From an uncultured Collinsella sp. (GTDB taxonomy: Bacteria > Actinomycetota > Coriobacteriia > Coriobacteriales > Coriobacteriaceae), in contig USLT01000032.1 of NCBI GenBank assembly GCA_900555585.1, forward strand, positions 1-7,112: 7,112 bases of DNA, read 5' to 3'. The translations under genes were made by a program, and so were the position numbers. Positions 1 through 7,112 of the stretch are shown here, one piece after another (position 1 is the stretch's first letter; each line of letters opens with the position of its first letter). The notes under the pieces are model-generated. The model saw only the letters and a program-made list of their open reading frames with translations. It was not told the DNA's origin and did not search any database.

Positions 1-1041
1 GCCCTGGCGGCTCCCGTGGTCGCCCCCTCCGCTTTCGAAGCGGGCAGCTCGAACGAGCAGCCGGTCGGCTCCGGTCCCTACAAGTTCGTGTCCTGGTCCA
101 AGGGCGAGAACGTGGTCCTCGAGGCGAATGAGGACTACTGGGACAAGGAGAACGCGCCCAAGATCAAGAACGTGGTCTTCCGCTTCATCGCCGAGAACTC
201 CAGCCGCGTGACCGCCCTCACCAACGGCGAGGTCGACATCATCGACGGCATCGATGCCTCCGTGGTCGACACCATCACCCAGGGCGGCTGCGAGCTGTTC
301 GATGAGGACGGCATGAACATCAACTACATGGCCTTCCGTAACGACAGCAGCCAGTTCACCACCGTCGAGGCGCGCCGCGCATTCTGCCAGGCGGTCAATG
401 TGGAGGAAATGGTCAAGAGCCTGTACGGCGACTACGCCGGTGTCGCGACATCCGTGATGCCGCTGTGGATGGCGCCTTATGCCGAGAAGGTTGCGCGTAC
501 CGCATATGATCCCGATGCCGCGAAGGCCGCGTTTGCCGAGCTCGGCATCACCAGCTGCACCATGCTCGCCTACACCAACCCGCGCCCGTATAACTCGATC
601 GGCGGCCAGGCCCTGGCCGAGGCCATCCAGGGGTATCTGGCGAAGGTGGGCGTGGATATGGAGATCGTCTCCTATGACTGGACCACGTACAAGACCAAGG
701 TCGAGACGGACGCCTTCGACGTCTGCCTCTACGGCTGGGTCGGCGACAACGGCGATCCCGACAACTTCATGAACCTGCTTTCGGATGAGAACGTCTCCAT
801 GAACGTCGGGCGCTTCCGCAGCGAAGAGTACAACGCGTTGATCCAGAAGGGTCTCGAGACCGTTGATGGCGACGAGCGCGACGATATCTACCTGCAGTGC
901 GAGCAGATGGTCGCAGACCAGATGCCTTGGATGCTCATCAGCCACTCCAAGAACCTCGCGGGATACAGCCCCAAGGTCAAGGGCTTCTTCTATCACCCCA
1001 CCGGAGTCGTCCACATGGAAGGCGTGACCAAGTCCGCATAA
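1..1041 (+). CDS. Peptide ABC transporter substrate-binding protein, family 5 (DppA/OppA-like), 5'-truncated
   Basis: This is an extracytoplasmic binding protein that would capture di- or oligopeptides and deliver them to the permeases encoded downstream. The reading frame is open from base 1 to the TAA at 1039-1041, giving 346 visible residues. The start, signal peptide and N-terminal lobe lie outside the window; full-length family members are roughly 500-550 residues. Diagnostic family-5 text includes the segment VGSGPYKF near residue 22, the ALTNGEVDII segment near residue 70, and GDNGDPDNF near residue 249, which closely resembles dipeptide-binding DppA proteins. The ATG at 16 is internal, not a start, because the frame continues upstream with family-like sequence. 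The gene is followed by a 107-nt gap containing a strong hairpin and then by the permease genes. The family assignment is firm. The exact substrate (dipeptide, longer peptide or another family-5 ligand) cannot be read from sequence. Confidence 0.93.
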   Translation, partial: ALAAPVVAPSAFEAGSSNEQPVGSGPYKFVSWSKGENVVLEANEDYWDKENAPKIKNVVFRFIAENSSRVTALTNGEVDIIDGIDASVVDTITQGGCELFDEDGMNINYMAFRNDSSQFTTVEARRAFCQAVNVEEMVKSLYGDYAGVATSVMPLWMAPYAEKVARTAYDPDAAKAAFAELGITSCTMLAYTNPRPYNSIGGQALAEAIQGYLAKVGVDMEIVSYDWTTYKTKVETDAFDVCLYGWVGDNGDPDNFMNLLSDENVSMNVGRFRSEEYNALIQKGLETVDGDERDDIYLQCEQMVADQMPWMLISHSKNLAGYSPKVKGFFYHPTGVVHMEGVTKSA

Positions 1042-1070
1042 CGCACGTTCGGCGTTGCGTCGCGAGCCGT

Positions 1071-1103
1071 GCAGCGGGGCGGGACGATTTCCTGCCCCGC
1101 TGC
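1071..1103 (+). promoter_or_regulatory. Intercistronic hairpin between binding-protein and permease genes
   Basis: The arms at 1071-1084 and 1090-1103 pair over 14 bp, with one G-U wobble at 1081/1093 and a 5-nt loop at 1085-1089. Only TTCT follows soon after, with no real T-tract, so a full intrinsic terminator is unlikely. In many ABC importer operons such a structure protects the 3' end of the abundant binding-protein mRNA or partly attenuates transcription into the permease genes. That role is inferred here from position. An 8-nt direct repeat, CGAGCCGT, flanks it at 1063-1070 and 1119-1126 and may be chance. Confidence 0.72.
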
Positions 1104-1131
1104 TTCTGCCGCTGACGCCGAGCCGTAGGTT

Positions 1132-1148
1132 AGAAAGGAGGGTCCTCC
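1132..1148 (+). promoter_or_regulatory. Shine-Dalgarno of the first permease gene, partly self-complementary
   Basis: AGAAAGGAGG at 1132-1141 is a near-perfect ribosome binding site, with its GGAGG core 7 nt before the ATG at 1149. It fixes that start codon. GGAG (1137-1140) can pair with CTCC (1145-1148) across a 4-nt loop, so the site could be briefly occluded. The stem is only 4 bp and probably weak. Confidence 0.85.
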
Positions 1149-2165
1149 ATGCTGAAATACATCGTCAAGCGCATGCTGCAGGCTATCCCCGTGTTGCTGG
1201 GCGTTTCGGTCATCGTCTTCCTCATCATGAGGGTGTTCTCGGCCGATCCGGCGCCGGTGGTGCTGGGCCAGCATGCGACTCCCGAGGCCATGCAGGCATG
1301 GCGCGATGCACAGGGTTTGAACGATCCCATCATCGTCCAGTACTTCGATTTCCTGTTCGGGGCCATTCGCGGCGACCTGGGCGAGAGCTATTACACGCAA
1401 GCTCCCGTGCTGCAGGAGGTGATGGCCCGATTCCCGGCGACCGTCGAGCTCGCGCTCGTGGCGATCGTGATCGCGGCGGCAGCGGGCGTCGCCCTGGGTG
1501 TGCTGTCTGCGACCCATAAGAACACCGCGATCGACGGCATCGCGACCGTCCTTGCCCTGGTGGGCGTCTCGATGCCCATCTTCTGGCTGGGCGTCTTGCT
1601 GATTATCCTGTTCGCCGGCGTGCTTCACGTGCTACCCAGTTCGGGCCGCATCGACCCGTTGCTCCAGCCCGTGGGCGGGACGGGACTCTATCTGCTCGAT
1701 ACCTTGCTGTCCGGAGATTTCGAGGCGTTCGGCGACGCTTTGAGCCATATCATCCTACCGGCTCTAGCGCTCTCCATGTATTCCATGGCGGTTATCACCC
1801 GCATGACGCGCTCGAGTATGCTGGAGACGCTGAACGAGGATTACGTCCGCACCGCGCGCGCCAAGGGCCTCAAGGTCGGCCGCGTGCATCGCCATCATGC
1901 GCTGCGCTGCGCCATGTTGCCCGTCACCACGGTCATCGGCCTGCAGCTGGGAAGCCTTTTGGGCGGTGCCATGCTGACCGAGACGGTGTTCGCTTGGCCC
2001 GGGCTCGGCAAGTACGTGGTCGACTGCATCTTGAAGTCCGATTTTCCCGTCGTGCAGGGTGCCGTGCTGCTGATTGGCGTGATCTTCATCGTGATCAACC
2101 TGGTTGTCGACGTGGTCTACGCCTATCTCGATCCTCGAATCTCGTATGCAAAGGAAGAGGGGTGA
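1149..2165 (+). CDS. dppB: Peptide ABC transporter permease, DppB/OppB-type
   Basis: This inner-membrane subunit would form one half of the translocation channel of the peptide importer. The 338-residue protein fits the family's usual length. A first membrane segment (about residues 9-29) is followed by a long extracytoplasmic stretch (about 30-95). Further hydrophobic segments lie near 98-120, 131-160, 198-218, 259-281 and 300-325. The cytoplasmic coupling loop (EAA loop) spans about 231-260, with YVRTARAKGL at 232-241, and would dock on an ATPase subunit. The segments ETVFAWPGLG (278-287) and DFPVVQG (298-304) are typical of the DppB group. The ATG at 1149 is chosen for its strong Shine-Dalgarno and correct N-terminus (MLKYIVKRML). 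The TGA at 2163-2165 lies 5 nt before the next ATG and inside its ribosome binding site. The family is certain; the dpp rather than opp name is by similarity. Confidence 0.94.
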   Translation: MLKYIVKRMLQAIPVLLGVSVIVFLIMRVFSADPAPVVLGQHATPEAMQAWRDAQGLNDPIIVQYFDFLFGAIRGDLGESYYTQAPVLQEVMARFPATVELALVAIVIAAAAGVALGVLSATHKNTAIDGIATVLALVGVSMPIFWLGVLLIILFAGVLHVLPSSGRIDPLLQPVGGTGLYLLDTLLSGDFEAFGDALSHIILPALALSMYSMAVITRMTRSSMLETLNEDYVRTARAKGLKVGRVHRHHALRCAMLPVTTVIGLQLGSLLGGAMLTETVFAWPGLGKYVVDCILKSDFPVVQGAVLLIGVIFIVINLVVDVVYAYLDPRISYAKEEG

Positions 2166-2167
2166 TC
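2161..2167 (+). promoter_or_regulatory. Shine-Dalgarno GGTGATC containing the dppB stop codon
   Basis: GGTGATC is complementary to the GATCACC portion of the 16S rRNA 3' end (established anti-Shine-Dalgarno sequence). The dppB stop TGA (2163-2165) lies inside it, and the dppC ATG follows at 2171. The arrangement suggests that ribosomes finishing dppB reinitiate at dppC. It also supports 2171 over any start further upstream in that frame. Confidence 0.65.
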
Positions 2168-2170
2168 CGC

Positions 2171-3085
2171 ATGACCGCCGCCGTTATGCAGAACGACGCT
2201 CCCGATCAGGAGAAGCGGGGGGTCGAGAAGACCGAATCGCCGTGGAAGGACGTGTGGTACGCGCTGCGTCAGAATGTCCCTGCCATGGTGAGCCTGGGCG
2301 TCATCGTCGCGCTCGCGCTCGTCGCGCTCATCACGTTCATCGCGCCCCAGGTCCTTCCGTACGATCCCTATCAGCAGGACCTGTCCGCATCGTTTCAGGG
2401 TCCCAGCGCCGCGCACTGGTTCGGCACCGACCAGCAGGGCCGCGATATCTTCTGCCGCGTGCTCATCGGCAGCCAGATCTCTCTGACCGTGGGGTTGCTG
2501 TCAGTTGCGATATCGCTGACCATCGGCGTCGCCCTCGGTGCGATCGCCGGCTACAAGGGCGGCGTGCTCGACACCGTTATCATGCGCGTCATGGATATGA
2601 TGCTCGCCATCCCGTCGATATTGCTGGCCATCGCCTTCATGGCGGCATTGGGACGCGGCGTCGACAAGGCGATCATCGCGATCGGCTTCGTCTCCATTCC
2701 CGAGTACGCGCGCATCGTGCGCAGCCAGGTGCTGTCGGTCAAGCAGTCCGATTACGTGGCCGCTGCGCGCGTGATCGGCGATTCCGATGCGCTCATCATC
2801 TTCCGACACGTGCTGCCTAACGTCATGCCCTCCATCATCGTCCGCGCCACGCTGGGCATCTCCAGTGCCATCCTGGACGCGGCGGCCCTGGGCTTTCTGG
2901 GTTTGGGGGTCCAGCCCCCGGCGGCCGAGTGGGGCGATATGCTGGGGCGCGGCCGCAACTACATCTTCGCGGCTCCGCACGCGATGATCTTCCCTGGTCT
3001 GGCCATCACCGTGACCGTCCTCGCCTTCAACCTGCTCGGCGACGGCATCCGCGATGCGTTCGACCCAAAGTCTAGGAATCGGTGA
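2171..3085 (+). CDS. dppC: Peptide ABC transporter permease, DppC/OppC-type
   Basis: This is the second channel-forming inner-membrane subunit, partner of the DppB-like permease. The 304-residue protein has a hydrophilic N-terminus with the OppC-type segment ending near ALRQN (31-35). The first membrane helix is about 37-58, and the extracytoplasmic motif [13 protein letters not shown] spans 82-94. Further helices lie around 103-126, 140-160, 222-247 and 270-291. The EAA coupling loop starts at YVAAARVIG (195-203) and reaches LPN (215-217). [18 protein letters not shown] (241-258) and the closing [13 protein letters not shown] are family hallmarks. The frame is open further upstream to an ATG at 1994, but those 59 codons overlap dppB and read as out-of-frame shadow sequence. 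The ATG at 2171 has a Shine-Dalgarno at the right distance. An alternative in-frame ATG lies at 2186. The TGA at 3083-3085 is 4 nt before the next start. Confidence 0.94.
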   Translation: MTAAVMQNDAPDQEKRGVEKTESPWKDVWYALRQNVPAMVSLGVIVALALVALITFIAPQVLPYDPYQQDLSASFQGPSAAHWFGTDQQGRDIFCRVLIGSQISLTVGLLSVAISLTIGVALGAIAGYKGGVLDTVIMRVMDMMLAIPSILLAIAFMAALGRGVDKAIIAIGFVSIPEYARIVRSQVLSVKQSDYVAAARVIGDSDALIIFRHVLPNVMPSIIVRATLGISSAILDAAALGFLGLGVQPPAAEWGDMLGRGRNYIFAAPHAMIFPGLAITVTVLAFNLLGDGIRDAFDPKSRNR

Positions 3086-3087
3086 TC
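3081..3087 (+). promoter_or_regulatory. Shine-Dalgarno GGTGATC containing the dppC stop codon
   Basis: The same heptamer as at the preceding junction is used again, with the dppC TGA (3083-3085) inside it. Its GG sits 7 nt before the ATG at 3090, which favours that start over the in-frame ATGs at 3054 (inside dppC) and 3096. Translational coupling of dppC to dppD is the likely consequence. Confidence 0.65.
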
Positions 3088-3089
3088 AT

Positions 3090-4199
<1,110 letters not shown>

Positions 4200-4200
4200 G

Positions 4201-5301
<1,101 letters not shown>

Positions 5302-5365
5302 CGCCGTCTTCCTTCTCGCATCCCCGGGCGCGACCGACCGCCATCCCGTTCGCGCTCTTGGAGAT

Positions 5366-5454
5366 GGCCCCTTCTGCTATCGGGGGTCCGGTCCCGCGCC
5401 GAGTTTCGGCTGGGCTGCTGGAAATCCGATAGCGGATGGGGCTTTATTTGTTAT
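5366..5454 (+). terminator. Intrinsic terminator after the dpp operon, with long internal loop
   Basis: The 5' arm 5366-5383 pairs with 5426-5443. GCTATCGG (5376-5383) matches CCGATAGC (5426-5433) perfectly. The stem extends outward through three more pairs (one a wobble), a T-T mismatch at 5372/5437, and GCCCC/GGGGC at 5367-5371/5438-5442, with a final G-U pair. A T-rich run, CTTTATTTGTTAT, follows directly at 5442-5454, as expected for + strand termination. The 42-nt interior (5384-5425) holds its own hairpin, GCCGA/TCGGC (5398-5402/5406-5410) with a 3-nt loop. The opposite strand lacks a T-tract, so termination is directional. Confidence 0.78.
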
Positions 5455-5478
5455 AGCGGGCGTGTTTGGACGGGAAGG

Positions 5479-5506
5479 TTTGCATGCGGGCGTTTTGTGG
5501 TAGAAG
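5479..5506 (+). promoter_or_regulatory. Possible weak sigma70-type promoter for the patatin-like gene
   Basis: TTTGCA (5479-5484) and TAGAAG (5501-5506), 16 nt apart, each match 4 of 6 consensus positions. They lie just downstream of the terminator and about 60 nt before the start codon, which is where a promoter is expected. The sequence match alone is weak. Confidence 0.3.
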
Positions 5507-5566
5507 AGCAAGAGCCGCCTGCGCGATGGCCGCGGGCGCATTTGCCGTCGAAGAAGGGACGTCGCC

Positions 5567-6442
5567 ATGGATGCTCAGCAGAAGGCCGCCAACGCGGGAA
5601 AAGTCGCCCTGGTGCTTGAGGGCGGGAGCTTCCGCTGCCAGTTTACGGCCGGCGTGCTCGACGTGTTCATGGAGCACGGCGTCGAGTTCGCTTCGTGCTA
5701 TGGCGTTTCCGCCGGTGCGCTGAGCGGCATGAATCTCAAATCGCATCAGGTCGGGCGCGTGAACCGCGTGAACCTTGCGTACTGCAACGATGGTAACTAC
5801 ATCGGTGCGAAGTCGCTGGCGACGAGCGGTAGCATCGTGGGCTACGATTTCCTCCTCAACGACATCCAGGACCGCATCGATCCGTTCGACAACGGGTCGT
5901 TCGAGGCGAATCCCATGAAGCTGTTCGCCGTGGCGACCGATGTAGTGTTCGGTACGGCGGCATATCTCCCCGTGGAAAACGCGGTGCTCGACGTCGACGT
6001 GCTGCGTGCGACGACATCGCTGCCGCTGGTCACCCAGCCGGTCGAGATCGACGGAGACCTCTATCAGGATGGCGGCGTGGCGGATTCCGTGCCCATCGAG
6101 CACGTTCTCGAAGAAGCCGGGTTCGACCGCGCGGTGGTCGTCCTCACGCAGGATCGCTCATATGTGAAGGGTCCCTATGACCTCATGGTGCCGGCGCGGG
6201 CTCGATACGGCGCCTATCCGTATTTCCTCGATGCGCTGGAGAACCGTCACGAGCGCTACAACGTGCAGCGCGAGCACATCTGGGAGTACGAGCGGCGGGG
6301 GCGGGCGCTCGTTGTGGCGCCGCCCACACCGGTCGAGATCGGCCATATCGAGCACGACCCAACCAAATTGCTGTCGCTCTACATCCAGGGCAGGCAAGAG
6401 GGACGGCGCTTGCTCGACGATGTGCGCTCGTTTCTTGCGTAG
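5567..6442 (+). CDS. Patatin-like phospholipase/esterase (YjjU-type)
   Basis: This is a predicted cytosolic acyl hydrolase of the patatin family, likely acting on phospholipids or other acyl esters. Its 291 residues include the nucleophile elbow GVSAG (46-50, catalytic Ser48) and the DGG motif (168-170, catalytic Asp168), so the Ser-Asp dyad is intact. The glycine-rich oxyanion loop reads EGGSFRC (18-24), where many relatives have GGGxRG: Ser21 and Cys24 replace glycines. The segment FTAGVLDVF (26-34) and the C-terminal LLSLYIQGRQEGRRLLDDV resemble the E. coli YjjU group. There is no signal peptide or clear membrane helix. The start is the ATG at 5567, preceded by a purine-rich AGAAGGGA (5552-5559). 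An ATG at 5526 is out of frame. It lies between a terminator and the rplM promoter, so it is probably monocistronic. The substrate is unknown. Confidence 0.88.
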   Translation: MDAQQKAANAGKVALVLEGGSFRCQFTAGVLDVFMEHGVEFASCYGVSAGALSGMNLKSHQVGRVNRVNLAYCNDGNYIGAKSLATSGSIVGYDFLLNDIQDRIDPFDNGSFEANPMKLFAVATDVVFGTAAYLPVENAVLDVDVLRATTSLPLVTQPVEIDGDLYQDGGVADSVPIEHVLEEAGFDRAVVVLTQDRSYVKGPYDLMVPARARYGAYPYFLDALENRHERYNVQREHIWEYERRGRALVVAPPTPVEIGHIEHDPTKLLSLYIQGRQEGRRLLDDVRSFLA

Positions 6443-6493
6443 GGCTTTGGGGCGCCCCGCCGTTACGCGGTCAAATCGTGCTCCGTCTGTGCA

Positions 6494-6592
6494 GAAACTC
6501 TGCTAGACAGCCGAAAATGCGTTGACTCGACCCCTCAAAGATGTATACTCGACAAGTTACTTTGCAGAGCCCCGTGAAACTCTGTTAAGACA
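6494..6592 (+). repeat. Imperfect direct repeat flanking the rplM promoter
   Basis: Copy A, GAAACTCTGCTAGACA (6494-6509), and copy B, GAAACTCTGTTAAGACA (6576-6592), share 15 positions, with one mismatch and one inserted base. Copy A ends 12 nt before the -35 box. Copy B begins about 20 nt after the expected transcription start. Each copy is also the 3' arm of a small hairpin: GCAGA/TCTGC for copy A, and GCAGAG/CTCTGT (6564-6569/6580-6585) with a 10-nt loop for copy B. A regulatory role is inference. Confidence 0.6.
6522..6549 (+). promoter_or_regulatory. Sigma70-type promoter of rplM-rpsI
   Basis: TTGACT (6522-6527) and TATACT (6544-6549) each match 5 of 6 consensus positions, with a 16-nt spacer. 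Transcription would start near 6556, giving a leader of about 60 nt before the rplM GTG. A strong housekeeping promoter is expected for a ribosomal protein operon. Confidence 0.85.
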
Positions 6593-6604
6593 CGTACTGT
6601 ACAT

Positions 6605-6609
6605 GGAGG
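6605..6609 (+). promoter_or_regulatory. Shine-Dalgarno of rplM, fixes the GTG start
   Basis: GGAGG lies 6 nt before the GTG at 6616, which is the only start codon at a proper distance giving the expected L13 N-terminus. The ATG at 6603 overlaps this site and is out of frame. Confidence 0.85.
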
Positions 6610-6615
6610 AGTCAA

Positions 6616-7059
6616 GTGATTCAGAAGTCGACTCACTACGCCAAGCAGGGTGAGGTTACCCGTAACTGGGTCCTCATCGATGCCGAGGGTGCAATCCTGG
6701 GCCGTCTCGCCACTCAGATCGCAGCTATCCTGCGCGGCAAGACCAAGCCTCAGTTCACCCCGAACTCTGACTGCGGTGACTTTGTGGTTGTCATCAACGC
6801 CGATAAGGTCCAGCTTACCGGCAACAAGGCTGACACCAAGGTCTACTACCGTCACAGCGGCTACAATGGCGGCCTCAAGGCCGAGAGCTTCCGCCTGGCT
6901 ATGGAGAAGCACCCCGAGCAGGTCATCGAGCGCGCCGTCCGCGGCATGCTCCCCAAGACCACGCTTGGTCGCCAGCAGCTCAAGAAGCTCAAGGTTTACG
7001 CTGGCGCAGAGCACCCGCATGCTGCCCAGAACCCCGTTAAGATCGAGCTGGAGGCTTAA
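6616..7059 (+). CDS. rplM: 50S ribosomal protein L13
   Basis: L13 is an early-assembling protein of the large ribosomal subunit that binds 23S rRNA. The 147-residue product has the normal bacterial length. Recognisable blocks include GRLATQIA...LRGK (near 30-43), the FTP...[14 protein letters not shown] block (near 47-66), the [10 protein letters not shown] segment (near 75-84), and the C-terminal [12 protein letters not shown] and [13 protein letters not shown]. Translation starts at GTG with a strong Shine-Dalgarno. Codon use is less GC-saturated and richer in GTT, GGT and CGT than in the upstream transporter genes, as expected for a highly expressed gene. It lies directly upstream of rpsI, the nearly universal bacterial arrangement. 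The GGAGG at 7050-7054, inside its last codons, serves rpsI. Confidence 0.98.
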   Translation: MIQKSTHYAKQGEVTRNWVLIDAEGAILGRLATQIAAILRGKTKPQFTPNSDCGDFVVVINADKVQLTGNKADTKVYYRHSGYNGGLKAESFRLAMEKHPEQVIERAVRGMLPKTTLGRQQLKKLKVYAGAEHPHAAQNPVKIELEA

Positions 7060-7061
7060 AG

Positions 7062-7112
7062 ATGGCTGAGAACACCGTTGTTTACTACGGCACCGGCCGT
7101 CGCAAGAATGCC
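7062..7112 (+). CDS. rpsI: 30S ribosomal protein S9, 5' fragment (cut by window end)
   Basis: Only 17 codons are visible, encoding MAENTVVYYGTGRRKNA. The YYGTGRRKNA stretch is the typical N-terminal signature of S9, a small-subunit protein whose C-terminal tail reaches the P-site tRNA. The ATG is 2 nt after the rplM TAA, with GGAGG (7050-7054) 7 nt upstream, so translation is probably coupled to rplM. The short visible part is enough for identification because of the signature and the neighbour. Confidence 0.95.
   Translation, partial: MAENTVVYYGTGRRKNA

Larger units (their letters stand above)
5302..5566. other. Intergenic region between dppF and the patatin-like gene
   Basis: These 265 nt hold no credible gene. 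They contain the operon terminator (5366-5454) and, between it and the patatin-like start, about 110 nt that could hold a promoter and leader. Small frames here, such as one starting at 5466 on the + strand, run out of frame into the patatin-like gene and lack family-like sequence. Confidence 0.6.
6443..6615. other. Intergenic region with rplM promoter and leader
   Basis: These 173 nt contain a GGGGCGCCCC palindrome (6449-6458) just after the patatin-like stop, a perfect 5-bp hairpin GCAGA/TCTGC (6491-6495/6499-6503), the rplM promoter, and an approximately 60-nt leader. No T-tract follows the palindrome, so no clear terminator for the patatin-like gene is visible and readthrough into rplM is possible. 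Confidence 0.6.

Noticed and set aside
993..1628. A 211-codon open frame on the minus strand over the hairpin region and the start of dppB
   Set aside because: The translation is rich in Asp, His, Arg and Gln with no domain, as expected for the antisense of a hydrophobic permease gene, and it crosses the intercistronic hairpin.
1994..2170. Upstream extension of the dppC frame to an earlier ATG
   Set aside because: The 59 extra codons overlap dppB, read as Arg-rich shadow sequence, and lack a ribosome binding site. The start at 2171 fits the OppC-type N-terminus.
5444..6103. A 219-codon open frame on the minus strand opposite the patatin-like gene
   Set aside because: It mirrors a well-supported patatin-like gene, has a low-complexity His/Arg-rich composition typical of antisense frames in GC-rich DNA, and shows no recognisable domain.
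6449..6470. Palindrome GGGGCGCCCC and following CCGC/GCGG as a terminator of the patatin-like gene
   Set aside because: The stems are short and no T-tract follows, so intrinsic termination is not supported.

Overview
The window is GC-rich bacterial chromosome, with every supported gene on the + strand. The style of the L13 protein, the GC content and the codon use make me think of a Coriobacteriia-type actinobacterium (Collinsella, Olsenella and relatives). That is inference from memory, not a database match.

Region 1 (1-5301) is a peptide ABC importer operon of the Dpp/Opp type. It holds the 3' part of a family-5 solute-binding protein, two permeases (DppB-like and DppC-like) and two ATPases (DppD-like and DppF-like). 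A strong 14-bp hairpin separates the binding-protein gene from the permeases. From the first permease on, the genes are packed 0-5 nt apart, and at two junctions the upstream TGA lies inside the next gene's Shine-Dalgarno sequence. The binding protein would capture peptides outside the membrane, the permeases form the channel, and the ATPase pair powers import. Both ATPases have the C-terminal cysteine cluster of the peptide-transporter branch, both have extra C-terminal tails, and the second has Gly where Asp normally follows the switch histidine.

Region 2 (5302-5566) is intergenic. It holds an elaborate intrinsic terminator with an internal hairpin, then a possible weak promoter for the next gene.

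Region 3 (5567-6442) is a single patatin-like phospholipase/esterase gene with an intact Ser-Asp dyad but an altered glycine-rich loop. It looks like its own transcription unit.

Region 4 (6443-7112) begins with an intergenic stretch carrying a clear sigma70-type promoter bracketed by two copies of a near-identical 16/17-nt sequence. It leads into the ribosomal protein pair rplM (complete, GTG start) and rpsI (first 17 codons only).

The gene content is ordinary, and I found no convincing undescribed multi-gene system. The points worth a second look are the repeats around the rplM promoter, the ATPase and patatin motif deviations, and the RNA structures that divide the transcription units.
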